Positions 40,722-50,783 of a stretch of DNA of 64,000 nucleotides are shown one piece after another. The notes below the pieces were generated by a model that did not search any database, was not told the DNA's origin, and saw only the letters and a program-made list of their open reading frames with translations. Each line of letters begins with the position of its first letter. The stretch's first letter is position 1. Both the position numbers and the translations under genes were made by a program. The DNA is from Thecamonas trahens ATCC 50062 (lineage: Eukaryota; Apusozoa; Apusomonadida; Apusomonadidae). Location: positions 177,246 through 241,245 of the forward strand of contig NW_013657640.1 in assembly GCF_000142905.1 (NCBI RefSeq). Reading direction: 5' to 3'.

Positions 40722-41083
40722 GGCGAGTAGAAGAGGGAGAGGTGTGGTGTGGCTACGGCGGGGGGCGGGGTGACGTCTGCCTGTGGTGTGTTCAACCGAG
40801 TCACGGCTGCAGGAACGGTGTCTGGCGGGCTGCAGGAACGGTGTCTGGAGGGCTGCAGGAACGGTGTCTGGCGGGCTGCATCAATGATCGGCTCCGAGAG
40901 AATACTTGGCCATGGTTGCGGGCGTGATGATGAAGTGAGGTGTGATGCAGGCCGGCGTGGCGTGGCGTGGTGTGGCGTGGAGGTGGGATGGGGCGGGGGG
41001 GGCCAGCCGGCGGTCTCGACTCATGCGTGCGGGCGGAGGACGAGAGATGGAAAGAGGGAGAGGGAGGAGAGGGAGTCGGGGGG
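40722..41083. other. Intergenic with 23-bp tandem repeat
   Basis: Contains three full units gctgcaggaacggtgtctgg(c/a)gg starting at 40806, 40829 and 40852 and a partial one at 40875, followed by tggcgtgg repeats (40955-40985). No gene is seen. It forms the 5' flank of the saposin-like gene and the 3' flank of the MAPR gene. Confidence 0.7.
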
Positions 41084-41629
41084 CTACTCGATGACCTTCC
41101 CCACGATGTGGTACTTGTCGGTGAAGAGGTTGTACCACTGATCGAGGGTATCACGCTCGGACATGGAGAGAGTGGACAGATCGCCGGTGACCTCGTCCAG
41201 CGAGGTCTTAGCCAAACCATACGATGCGTCCTTGCCGGCAAAGACATTGTAGCCAGCGCCCGGCCCATAGAACTCTGGCTTGGAGGTGACGTCAAAGATG
41301 GTGCCCTTGGCGGCGAGGTAGACCCGGTTGAGGACCTCGGCATGGGTCCCGTCGTACAGCGCCAGCTCCTCCAGCGTCATGTCCTTGGTCTCGTGCGGAG
41401 GTAGCGGCGGCCCGTCGTCCTTCTTTTCCTCCTCCTTTGCCCCACCCGAACCGCCATCCGTCGTCGCTCCTTGTCCGTCTCCACGCGCCGAGAACACGGC
41501 ACGGGTCGCAAGGTAGGCGGCGCTCCCGGCCACGGCCCAGAACACCACCGTCCCGGCTGTAGACGTCCCCACCACAGGTGCAGCCCAAGTGCGGAGCTGT
41601 GAAAGCATGCGTTCGATCTCACCAAGCAT
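41084..41629 (-). CDS. Membrane-associated progesterone receptor (MAPR/PGRMC) family, cytochrome b5-like
   Basis: Haem-binding membrane protein family that modulates cytochrome P450s and sterol metabolism. 181 aa. A single N-terminal hydrophobic segment (about 17-42, VVGTSTAGTVVFWAVAGSAA) is followed by a Gly/Lys/Glu linker. The cytochrome b5-like domain reads MTLEELALYDGT, RVYLAAKGTIFDVTSK, EFYGPGAGYNVFAGKDASYG, KTSLDEV and WYNLFTDKYHIVGKV. The Tyr in YGPGAGY and the Tyr in FTDKYHIVG match haem-coordinating/contacting tyrosines of PGRMC1. The axial His pair of true cytochrome b5 is absent, as expected for MAPR. Probably in the endoplasmic reticulum. Confidence 0.93.
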   Translation of the reverse strand: MLGEIERMLSQLRTWAAPVVGTSTAGTVVFWAVAGSAAYLATRAVFSARGDGQGATTDGGSGGAKEEEKKDDGPPLPPHETKDMTLEELALYDGTHAEVLNRVYLAAKGTIFDVTSKPEFYGPGAGYNVFAGKDASYGLAKTSLDEVTGDLSTLSMSERDTLDQWYNLFTDKYHIVGKVIE

Positions 41630-42131
41630 GTTATGAGAGGGATGGCGTACGCGTGGGCGTGGGGGGGAGGGGGGGAGGAGGAGGGAAGTCGCGGCGTGGG
41701 GCGGAGGGGGGCGAAGGGGGCGGAGGGAGGGAGGGGGGGGGGGGGGGGGGCGAAACTACGACCTTTTTGGGACAAGGCCTTTTTCCCCCCCCCGTCAGCA
41801 GGCATGTTTGATTCGGATAGAGGGCGATGGAGGGCAGTGTGGGGTGAGAAAGGGGAAGGAGCGGAGGAGATGAGGGAGAGGATGTGGTAGAGGGGAGAGA
41901 GAGGGGGGAGGGAAGGGCAAGGAGGGGGCTTGCTGGAGCTGGTTCGGATTCGCATCGGAAGTGGCGAAGAAGGGCGTGATCATTAATTTTCGAGGATGCG
42001 AGCGCCCAGAAGCAGACGTAGAGGACAGTGGGGAATCAGGGGACATCTCGCTTGCCGCACGTCTCCACTACGCAAATGTGATGACGAGCAGCAGCAGTTG
42101 CGCTTGAAATGGCTGCAACTGCAGCTGGAGA
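41630..42131. other. Intergenic, G-rich, no gene seen
   Basis: Holds long G tracts (about 41660-41752, including an uninterrupted run near 41736-41750) and ggga-type repeats to about 41930. It has strong G-quadruplex potential on the plus strand. No coding feature is supported. Confidence 0.6.
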
Positions 42132-43310
42132 TCAGGCGGATGTTGTGGCGGCGATCATGTCGCTGGCACAAGTGGCGACAAAGCCCCACAGGCGCGACGA
42201 GGCGACCATGGCGTAGTGGTGGACGTGCGGGAGCTCAAGGGTGGCGATCGAGGCCGCGGGGCGCACAGGGTACTGTGCCGAATCAGCGGTGACAACGGTG
42301 TCGATCGATGACGAGAGCGAAGCAGTAGCAATTGAGGTCGAGGCGGCGGCGGCGGCAAGGGACTGCAGCCGAGGCGACGCTGGGCGGAGATCGCGGAGAA
42401 GCGGTGCTGCCGGCGAGATGCCGGTGAGGATGCGGACGAGGAGCGGCGAGGAGGCAGCGAGTACGCGGAGGAGGCGCGAGCCAAGGAGCGGCGAGGAGAG
42501 GGTGATGACGCCGGCGACTTGCGGGAGGAGCGCAGGCTTGCCGGGAGAGGAGAGGGCGCAGGAGAGGGAGACGATGCCGCCAAGCGAGTGACCAACAAGG
42601 ACCACCTTATCGACGCCGTCAGCGGCGAGATGCTCGAGGTGGGTGCGGAGGCGAGCCACGTACAGGTCGAGAGTGTCGCTCTCCTGAGGCATGACATTGA
42701 TGCCCGAATCACGGTGGTAAGAGAGTGTGGAGAGGCGGAAGCGCGGGGCGAGGAGGATGCGGCCGAGCATCCACTGGGCGTCGTTGGAGCCGAGGCCATG
42801 GACAAGGACGACCGCGGTCGAGGGCGCGGGGCCGGGCGCTGGGCGTGGCGCCAGCTCGTCCCAGCTGACGTGCAAGACGCGGAGAGCGAGAGCGTGCCAT
42901 GCCATGAGTCCGGCGACCAGCGGAAGAAGCGTGAGCTCAGCGATGATGGCCAGCGGGATGTTGATGGCCCGGGCAGAGACGAGCGGGAGCGAAGCCATGG
43001 CCGATGGATCAGGCTGCGGGAGGAGCGCAGAGAGCCACGCTGGCGCCAGAGCAGCAGCAACCAGAGCGCTCGCCAGCCCGAGTCCATGGATCGTGGTGTA
43101 CAAGACAGCAGCGAGACTGAAGCCGTGGAAGATGGTGACGGCGGCGATCGGGCCGGCGACGAGGACGATGATGGGCGAGATGATGCGCGGCGCGAGTATC
43201 CACCATGCGGTGATGAGCGCAGCGGGGAGATACGTGGAATGGCTTGCGTAGGCAGCGGCGTAGGTGGCGACTGCGGCGAGGACGAGCACGATCGGACCCT
43301 TCGACGACAT
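42132..43310 (-). CDS. Membrane-anchored alpha/beta hydrolase (lipase-like)
   Basis: 392 aa from ATG 43308-43310; the upstream in-frame extension begins with GTG. The first 145 residues contain about four hydrophobic segments, so the N-terminal part is membrane-embedded. The hydrolase domain starts near 165: oxyanion HGLGSN (171-176), nucleophile GHSLGG (Ser242), a likely acid in TVVTADSAQYP, and a C-terminal His in LPHVHHYAMVASS. The order matches PGAP1-like/triacylglycerol lipase-like serine esterases. The substrate is unknown; a lipid at the endoplasmic reticulum or vacuole is plausible. Divergent from ANKRD39, with 274 bp between starts. Confidence 0.82.
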   Translation of the reverse strand: MSSKGPIVLVLAAVATYAAAYASHSTYLPAALITAWWILAPRIISPIIVLVAGPIAAVTIFHGFSLAAVLYTTIHGLGLASALVAAALAPAWLSALLPQPDPSAMASLPLVSARAINIPLAIIAELTLLPLVAGLMAWHALALRVLHVSWDELAPRPAPGPAPSTAVVLVHGLGSNDAQWMLGRILLAPRFRLSTLSYHRDSGINVMPQESDTLDLYVARLRTHLEHLAADGVDKVVLVGHSLGGIVSLSCALSSPGKPALLPQVAGVITLSSPLLGSRLLRVLAASSPLLVRILTGISPAAPLLRDLRPASPRLQSLAAAAASTSIATASLSSSIDTVVTADSAQYPVRPAASIATLELPHVHHYAMVASSRLWGFVATCASDMIAATTSA

Positions 43311-43584
43311 GGTGCAGCCGAGAGGAGTCTTGTCTGCCACGATGGTGATGGTGATGACAGGGCATAGCGATCTTGCTGTGCGGGTACGCGCTGACGTCAG
43401 CTATGATGTGGCGGTCTGATTGCCACCTGTGGATCAGCACAGGTCGAGGTGTCGGTCGGGGCGGCCGGCTCCGGGCTGCTGGATGCGGCCGAAAGTGCGC
43501 GACGGAGGGTGTGGGTGGCAGCACTGCACTCGACGGCGAGCAGGACGGGTTTAGGGCTGGCTAGTGCTGCAGAGGGGAGGGGGC

Positions 43585-44145
43585 ATGGCTGATGGACACG
43601 GACCTGGGTGCCGGTGTGGAGGCGAGGGACACGGCGGGCTAGGGCAGACTATGGACGAGCTCGAGTTCACCCGATCGTTGGCTGGCGCGGCATCGATGGG
43701 TGACGTGGATCGGATGCGGGCGCTGCTGGGCGAGAACCGCGGAGGAGTCGATGCCGCCTCGCCATCGGGCTACACCGCCTTGCACTACGCGGCACGGTTG
43801 GGCCGGATGGACATGGTTGAGCTGCTGCTGGCTGCCGGCGCTGACGTGGCCAAGGCGACCAAGGCTCGGGCGGCGACTGCGCTTCACCGGGCGGCTGCCG
43901 CTGGACATGTGGCCGTCGTTGATGCGCTGCTGGCTGCCGGCGCAGATGTGATGGTGGTCGATGCCCGCGGTGCTACCCCATTGCATCGGGCGGCTGGGGA
44001 GGGCCGGCTGGCGGTGGCCAAAGCGCTGATCGCCTCAGGCGCAGACCTGGCAGCGGTAGACAACAAGGATCGCACGCCGGCAGACCTCGCTCGAGAGAAC
44101 GAGGAAGACAGAGTGGCATCATATCTGGATGACTGTGATCGATGA
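43585..44145 (+). CDS. Ankyrin-repeat protein, ANKRD39-like
   Basis: 186 aa. After a short Cys/Gly N-terminus, GGLGQTMDELEFTRSLAGAA aligns with ANKRD39 (QTLEEMDFERGIWSAA). Four ankyrin repeats follow: GDVDRMRALL, SGYTALHYAARLGRMDMVELLLAAGAD, AATALHRAAAAGHVAVVDALLAAGAD in pieces, and RGATPLHRAAGEGRLAVAKALIASGAD. The end is DRTPADLAREN. ANKRD39 is poorly characterised; ankyrin repeats mediate protein binding. ATG 43585 is preferred; a GTG 21 bp upstream is in frame but non-canonical. Confidence 0.85.
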   Translation: MADGHGPGCRCGGEGHGGLGQTMDELEFTRSLAGAASMGDVDRMRALLGENRGGVDAASPSGYTALHYAARLGRMDMVELLLAAGADVAKATKARAATALHRAAAAGHVAVVDALLAAGADVMVVDARGATPLHRAAGEGRLAVAKALIASGADLAAVDNKDRTPADLARENEEDRVASYLDDCDR

Positions 44146-44393
44146 TTGCCATCGGTTGGCCTTGGTCCGTGGACACGGTATAAAAGACATGCTGTCATCC
44201 AACACACCACGGCCATCACCACGGCCATGACCTCCACGGATCCCTTGTCGTAGACCATGAGACACACTAGCCCCCCCCCCCCCCCCCCCCCCCGCCGAGT
44301 GCAGTAGGCCACTACTCTGGTGTGGTACCATGGCTTCAGATGGGATGATGTCCGGCTCAGGTCGTGATGGGGCGGCACCTCTCTCCCCCACAC
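44146..44393. other. Short intergenic with poly-C tract
   Basis: Carries an uninterrupted C run of about 23 at 44271-44293 just before the ArfGAP start. No gene is seen; it may be leader of the ArfGAP mRNA. Confidence 0.5.
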
Positions 44394-45042
44394 ATGTCGT
44401 ACTACAACAACCGTCGCCGTGCGTCACCGGCGCAGTCGACAGCGTCTCAGCTTGGCGGCCATCGGTCTGGGCGCAAGGACCCACGACTGAATGCCAAGCA
44501 CCAGAAGATCCTTATGGCACTTCTTAAGCAACCTGAGAATGCATACTGTGCAGACTGTGGTATCAAGGGTACGTCATACTATGCCTATACCCATACCCTC
44601 TCTCCATGCCATCTCCTCCTGCAGAAGAGAGACGCGATCTTCCACAAGTCAGGGAAAGGGGGAAGAGGGGGGGTACCCACGCCACAGTGGGAGCTAGTGT
44701 GGGCCATGGGGGATAGCCACATCAACCATACTCAGATACCTTGTTGTATACCCTATATACAATCCATGTGATGATTTGGGTGGGCTTAATCCCATGTATG
44801 CTGCTGGTAGAGGCTGTACATACCCCCCCCCCCCCTGGTGTCCCCCCCCCCCCCCCCCTTCCTCCAATTTCAATGACTTTGACCAAACAAGGTCATGCCA
44901 GGCACAGTGGGGGGCAAGGGGACGGGGACGGGGACGGGGACGGGGAAGGGGACGGGGAAGGGGAAGGGGAAGGGGAAGGGGAAGGGGAAGGGGAAGGGCA
45001 GAGACTCATGGTGTATGGGATGGTGTGTGTGTGTATGTGTAT

Positions 45043-45084
<42 letters not shown>

Positions 45085-45198
45085 GTTCGTGTGTNNNNNN
45101 NNNNNNNNNNNNNNNNNNNNNNNNNNNNNNNNNNNNNNNNNNNNNNNNNNNNNNNNNNNNNNNNNNNNNNNNNNNNNNNNNNNNNNNNNNNNNNGTTC

Positions 45199-45239
<41 letters not shown>

Positions 45240-46829
45240 TTGTTCTGGTGGTCATGGTCCTCGCAACGGCTTGTGGGGTGCGGATGACTGTGGTATGGGC
45301 ATGGTGTATGGCTGTGGTATGGGCATGGTGTATGGCTGTGGTATGACTGTGGTATGGGCATGGTGTATGACTGTGGTATGGCTGTGGTATGGGGGACACG
45401 ACCTGGCATGGTATGGGGACACGACCTGGGCACGGTGTGGGGGCATGCCATGAACACGACCCTCTCCTTCGCCCTCGACAACACAGGCCCGCGCTGGGCC
45501 TCGGCCAATCTCGGCGTCTTTGTCTGCATCCGCTGCTCGGGCATCCACCGCAACATCGGTGTCCACGTGACCCAGGTCCGCTCGGTCACGCTTGACACCT
45601 GGCTGCCCAAGCAGGTCGAGGTGATGAAGGCCATGGGCAATGCCAACGGCAAGCGGGTGTACGAGGCCCGCTATGACGGGCCATCGCCGCGGTTCTCAGA
45701 GGGGGAGACCCGTGCCTGCGAGGCCTGGATCCGCGCAAAGTACGAGCGGAAGCAGTACTACAGCAAGGAGACCCACGACGCCATCCTCGATGCGTACTTT
45801 AACCCAAAGGCGCAGCCTGCGACTGCGGCTGCTCCTGTGGCTGCGCCTGCGCCTGCGGCTGCGGCTGCGCCTGCACCTGCGCCCGCACCTGCGCCCGCGC
45901 CTGCTCCGACCTCCACCCCGATGGTGAGCGTGGCACCTGCCGCTGCTGTCGCGGCCCGGTCAGGCGGCACGCCGTCGACGCCCAATCTTATCGACTTTAC
46001 GTCGACGCCCACGCCGTCGGCTACGTCTCACTCTTCGGCCGCGTTTGGCTCTGACCCTGCGGCTCTGTTTGCCGGCACCCCGCCTGCGTCGGGCGCCTCG
46101 ACCCCTGCCTTCCCGTCGGGCTCGTCGACGCCGCCGGCGATTGGCTCGGCCGCCCCGCCGTCGGCTACAGCGACGACTGCCGCCGCGCCGGCTCCCACCG
46201 CGCCGGCTGCCTCCGGCTCGTGGGTCGAGTCGCTCTTTTTCAACCCGCAGACCGCTGCCCAGTCGGCGCCGGCCATTATGGCCGTCTCGCCCGATCCACT
46301 CGTCTCGGCGCCGGCCGCGCCGGCCAAGCCCAAGCCGTCGACTGACGACATCATGTCGCTGTACCAGCCGGCCGCGCCGGCCGCGCCAGCCTTTGGCGCC
46401 GGCTTTGGCGCGCCCGCCATGCCGGCCTTTGGCGCCGGCTTTGGCGCCGCGTCCGCCCCGGCAGCCGCGCCGGCTGCGGCCTTTGGTGGCTTTGGCGCTG
46501 CACCAGCCGGCAACCCGGCCGCGGCTTTTGGCTTCCACCAGGCGCCGGCGCAGCAGCAGGCGCCGGCGCAGCCGCAGCCGCATCAGGCGCAGCTCGCCAT
46601 GCAGCAGCAGTTTGCGCTGCAGAACATGATGCGCCAGCAGCAGGCGCAGGCGCAGGCCGCGCAGGCGCAAGCCGCGCAGGCACGCGCCGCATCGATCACC
46701 TACGGAGGCGTCGGCCTCGGCGCCGCTGCAGCCCCGGCGCTCACCCCGCTCACCCCGGTCTCATCCAGCGGCGGCGGGAGCGCAAAGGCCGCCGACTTGA
46801 GCGACGCCTTTGCCGGCCTGTCATGGTGA
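44394..46829 (+). CDS. ArfGAP of the SMAP/AGE2 type
   Basis: Stimulates GTP hydrolysis by Arf GTPases at trans-Golgi/endosomes. Two exons: 44394-44568 and 45487-46829; donor GTACGT, acceptor acacag, phase 1, 505 aa. The intron splits the zinc finger. Cys52-x2-Cys55 is in exon 1 and Cys72-x2-Cys75 in exon 2, giving the family's CX2CX16CX2C, with arginine finger Arg80 (CSGIHRNIG). Junction residues GIKGPRWASANLGVFVCIRC match SMAP1. The domain runs to YERKQYYSKETHDAIL. The remaining about 330 residues are Ala/Pro-rich with FGAGFGA-like repeats and a Gln-rich stretch, perhaps binding clathrin or EH domains. Upstream in-frame ATG 44367 is an alternative start. Confidence 0.92.
44569..45486 (+). 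other. ArfGAP intron with microsatellites and gap
   Basis: 918 bp including C runs (44825-44860), (ggggac)n and (ggggaa)n from about 44908 to 44998, a GT/TG microsatellite around the N run (45044-45239) and about 20-bp atggtgtatggctgtggtatgggc repeats in shorter pieces (45290-45440). Confidence 0.85.
45095..45194. other. Assembly gap (N, exactly 100)
   Basis: 100 N flanked on both sides by (GT)n, typical of a placeholder gap in a microsatellite; the true length is unknown. Confidence 0.99.
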
Positions 46830-46932
46830 AGGAATAGAGTAACATGTGCGGAGGAGGAAGGTTGATGGACAAAAGTCAGCGTTTGATGAGAGACGGTGGC
46901 GGTGCAAGCGACCAGACAGCTTGTAGGCGTGC

Positions 46933-48946
46933 TTACTGCGCGCACGGCCACGGGCACCAGCGCGAGGCCGAGTGAAGGGTGCCGTTAGCGGCGACGATGA
47001 CGTTCGACGTGACGGTCTGCAGGTTGAACGTCGGCTTGATGGAGAGCACGTCCCACGCGGCGTCCATGTTAACGTTGGCGTGGCCAAGATGCTCGAGGTG
47101 GTCCATAAGCGGGATGTACCGCTGGTCGAACCACGGCGAGCCGTTGGGCGGCGCGCCCGGACCCCACGGGTAGTTGGTCACGCCCACCCACCACTTGCCA
47201 GAGTCGACATCGAGCGCGGTGGTGTTGAAGACCGAGTCTGCGGCACGGGCAACAATGATGCCCTCGTTCTTGGACACGCCCGAGATGGTAAAGTAGACGT
47301 CCGACGGGAGGCGGACAGACGAGAGGTACTTGACGGCATCGGCCCACGAGTACCCGGCCGCCAGAGCGTTGCGAGTGGCAAAGAGCACAAGCGTCGAGTC
47401 GTGCTGGATGATGTCGTTGACAATCATCTCCACATACGCCCACAACCCGCCCGGCACAAACCGGGTGTTGACCGTCGAAGCGTGCCCACCGGGCACGACG
47501 CCGGTCAGCGAGCCAAACATCCCGCCGATCATGGTGATCTCGTATGCTGTCTTGCCGCCCTTGGTAAAGGTGCCGTAAAAGGTGCAGTTCTTGAGCGTGC
47601 CAGCAAACGAGAGCCCCGACCAAAAATCGAGGTTGCGCCCGTGGATGACCGACTGCGAGTCGGGCGTCGCCAGAATCATCGACGTGCAGGCGTCCGACGC
47701 CGTGTACGCCACCTGCACAAACGCCAGCCAGCCGGCGTCAATGTCGAGCGCCTTGGCGCACCCGGCAAGCTCGCCCGAGTACTCAGCAGGGAGGAACTTG
47801 TTGATGGTGTTGCCAAACTCGACAATGCGCTTGCCGCCGTCCTCCAGCCCGGCCGCGATCCAATCAAACATGTCAGTCAGCTCGTGGATGAACGTCTTGT
47901 TGGCGCACACTTGCGCAAACCGGTTCTCCGGCGCCGCGTCGAGGTCGATCGTGTACGATGGAATGTCCATCGTCTCCGGATGGTCGTCCGCCCACGGCTG
48001 CTTGCAGAAATCGAGCTTGACGCACGTGTTGGCAATCGACACCTTGTCACCAATGTCGTCGAAAATGGCCGGAAGCGAGGCAACCAGCAGCTTGCACGGG
48101 GCCTGGAGCGAGGCCGGCATCCGCGGGCAGAAATCCTACATCACCGCCGCCAGGCAAATGGCCCACTGTGAGTGGTTACTTGGCTATGTACGTGTTGGCA
48201 CCAGTATCCTGCCGAAAAAAGGGACAAACTCGCATGCACAGTACTCTCCCCCGCCGCCCTCACATCGCCCTCCTCTTCTACCTGCCAGCCCAGATGGCAG
48301 CAGTAGCAGCAGCAGTAGCAGCATCAGCAACAGTAGCAGCAGCATCAGCACTTGTATCCCTCTCCCTTCCACCACCATTCCACCGAGCCATCGCCCAGCC
48401 ATACCCCCCCTCCCCCCCCCTCCCCCCCACTCACACCAAACTCCCCCCCAAAAACCTGGCAGCGCATGCATGCTGCCGGCTTTGCGCCCTGCCACAACAA
48501 CCGGCAAGAAAAGACATGGCGTGGGGCACGTGACCTCCCCTCCCCTCTTCTTCCCTCCCCCCCCCCCCCCCCCCCCCCCCTTCTAGCTTCCTTGGCTTCC
48601 TTGCTCACTTCCTCCGTACCTTGTTGAGCTCGTCCTGGATAAAGGCGACAGTATCGTTCTCCATCATGAGAGCAAAGATCTCATTGAATGCGATGGAGCA
48701 GAGAGCACAGGGAAGATGATGGCCTTCAGCAACGGCACGGGCATAATCAGCAGAGTCTGCAGGACGAGGAGAGGACATGGCCAACTCGACAGCTGTCAGG
48801 TCGGCTTGGAAGGCAGGCGAGGCAAGCATGGCCTGCGCACGGCTCGCCGCCAAGCTCCGCTCCACATCCACAGCCATGCCCGAGCACAGCCCTGCAAGGC
48901 TCATGCATGCCACGGCAACAACCATAACAATGCTCACGCGCGCCAT
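46933..48946 (-). CDS. Acid ceramidase/NAAA family amidase with N-terminal saposin-B domain
   Basis: Lysosomal N-terminal-nucleophile amidase that hydrolyses ceramide or N-acylethanolamines. Exon 1 is 48620-48946 (donor GTACGG) and exon 2 46933-48135 (acceptor gatgtag), phase 0, 509 aa. Signal peptide 1-23 is followed by a short linker and a six-cysteine saposin-B domain: C80xxC83, C112, C123, C147, C153. The intron falls between C83 and C112, so neither exon alone has the domain. The amidase part has IHELTDMFDW and the nucleophile Cys259 (SDACTSMI), where autocleavage before Cys would be expected. Arg276 and Asp279 lie in IHGRNLDFW. Further blocks are GMFGSLTGVVPG, GKWWVGVTNYPWG, AAWDVLSIKP and CPWPCA, all matching human ASAH1. 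The stop is 103 bp from that of the convergent ArfGAP. Confidence 0.92.
48136..48619 (-). other. Intron of saposin-ceramidase gene
   Basis: 484-bp intron, containing cag/agc repeats (48295-48350) and a poly-C run of about 25 (48559-48581). It ends in TAG at the exon 2 boundary. Confidence 0.85.
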
Positions 48947-49235
48947 GTTGGGTGAGAGAGTCAGGTATGACCCCCTCGAGGGGGGGGGGGGGGGTGGCGG
49001 CGGAGGTGCGGGCAGGCACGGGCGGCGGGCTGCCTTTTTCGCGGGGATCTGGCGGGTTGGCTCTGGAGCTCACCTGGGGAGTGATAGGTGGGCGAGGGGA
49101 GGGTGATGAAAGTGTGTGGGAGTGTGATAGAGGTGGAGGAGGTACAGGGCTCGAGGAATGATCGCAGAATCAAGTTTAGAGTGGAAAACTGGAGGTTGCC
49201 AGCCATGGCGAGTGCGGGCTGATGGACCATGCTCA

Positions 49236-50783
49236 CTACTCGATGCGCATCCTGGCCATGCCAGAATAGCCACCCGAAGAGCCACCCGAAGAGCCGCCCG
49301 AAGAGCCGCCACCCGAAGAGCCGCCCGAAGAGCCACCGGAAGAGCCGCCGCCCGAAGAGCCGCCGCTCGAAGAGCCGCCGGTGGACGAGCCACCAGTGGA
49401 CGAACCGCCAGTGGACGAACCGCCAGTGGACGAACCGCCGGTTGATGAGCCGCCAGTCGATGAGCCGCCAGTCGATGAGCCGCCAGTCGATGAGCCGCCG
49501 GTCGACTTGCCAGATGAGCCGGTTGAGCCGGTCGAGGTGTAGTTACCCGACGAGCCGCCGGTCGACGAGTAGCCGGTCGACTTGCCCGAAGATCCACCGG
49601 TGGTGTAGTTACCCGACGAGCCGCCGGTCGACGAGTAGCCGGTCGAGTGGCCCGACGAAGTCGAGTTACCTGTTGACGAGGTGGTACGGCCCGACGACGA
49701 CACCGGCGATGGAGTCGGAGTGGGGGCCGGCGTGGGGGCAGGGCCGGGAGCCGGGGTCGGGGCCGGGGTCGGAGCCGGAGTCGGGGCCGGCGCAGGGGTT
49801 GGCGATGGACCAGAGCCACCCGACGCGATGCACTGGGCATCAATCTCGCACCGGTTGCCGACCTGCGAGCACCAGAGGCTGTTGCGCGCATCTGTAGCAG
49901 CCTGCTGGTAGTTGCCCGCCATGATCGCCGACCGCATCGAGGTGAACTGCTCCAAGCCGGCGCAGCCCATGTTGAATGCCATGTCCGTCAGCGCACCAGC
50001 CACCTCCTGCGGCTGGTTCGGCGCCCACGACTCGGCACACTGCTGGAAGATCGGGTACGTGTCCTGGTTAAAAATCTGCATCACCTGCGACCGGGTCAGG
50101 CACTTTTGCGGCTCGTACGTAGGCGTCTCATCGCACGTCACCTCCGGGTGAGAGAACCCACGGGAGATGACCTCCTGCGCCGTCAGGCCAAACTGCTCCA
50201 GAACCTCCGGATGCGCGTTGATGTTGAGGCCAACACTGATGAACGACGACGATGATGACGACGACGATGATGACGATGACGATGACGATGGCGATGATGG
50301 CGATGATGGCGATGACGATGACGATGACGATGATAGTTGCGAGAGTCAATGGCAATTACGTTAGTTGGTACATGAAGGGGAGGGAGGGAAGGAAGGAAGG
50401 AAGGAAGGAAGGGAGGGAGGGAGAGAGGGAGGGAAAGGCGGACGGGGAGGACTCTCGGCTGTGCCAGCCCGCCTACATGACCATGCCGTCCGACAAATCG
50501 AACACGTCTGATCAAGCCACCGCCACTGCCACGGCCACCACCCCAGCTGAATGGCAGTATACATGGAAATGCCAGTGTGTCTGGAATGGCATGCGTGGAG
50601 GACGTACCCAATGGTGGGAATGCCCCGAGAGTCGAGGTAGGCACAGAGCCTGCAGCCCTCGTTCTGGGCAGTCTGCGAGGGACCGCACTGAGCCTGGGCA
50701 GACGGAGTGAGGAGGAGGGCAAGGAGGAGGCAGCTGAGGGCAGCCACAGTAGCCACACGCGAGGTAGCACCACCACAGGTCAT
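49236..50783 (-). CDS. GH24 (T4-type) lysozyme with Ser/Gly/Thr-rich tail
   Basis: Secreted peptidoglycan-cleaving muramidase, probably for digesting bacterial prey. Exons: 50608-50783 (donor GTACGT) and 49236-50235 (acceptor atcag), phase 2, 391 aa. A signal peptide (1-31, LSCLLLALLLTPSAQA) precedes the catalytic motif. The joined sequence NEGCRLCAYLDSRGIPTIG|VGLNI holds Glu42, Asp51 and Thr57 with spacing 9 and 6, as in T4 lysozyme (Glu11, Asp20, Thr26). The intron interrupts the TIGVG motif. The domain continues with QVMQIFNQD, ALTDMAFNMGCAGLEQFTSM and RNSLWCSQVGNRC, and is rich in Cys, unlike phage enzymes. A Pro/Thr/Ala hinge (APTPAPTP repeats) and STGGSS repeats follow, ending MARMRIE. 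The tail may be O-glycosylated. Possible old bacterial or phage acquisition. Confidence 0.9.
49252..49700. repeat. Coding repeats of the lysozyme tail
   Basis: Short degenerate 15-bp-type units encoding STGGSS, SGGSSGG and, further upstream on the minus strand, STGYSSTGGSSGNYT. On the plus strand they read as gagccgcc(g/a)gt(c/g)ga. Likely low-complexity linker, length-variable. Confidence 0.85.
50236..50607 (-). other. Lysozyme intron with gat/gac repeat
   Basis: 372-bp intron containing a (gat/gac)n tract at about 50244-50335 and gga(a/g)gg repeats at about 50378-50435. The acidic (plus) or Val/Ile (minus) translations of the tract are repeat artefacts. Confidence 0.85.

Noticed and set aside
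49229-49897. 222-residue Ser/Arg-rich frame on the plus strand
   Set aside because: Antisense of the lysozyme STGGSS tail; repeats keep several frames open.
50240-50340. Poly-Asp coding region
   Set aside because: The gat/gac run is inside the lysozyme intron and on the strand opposite the gene.
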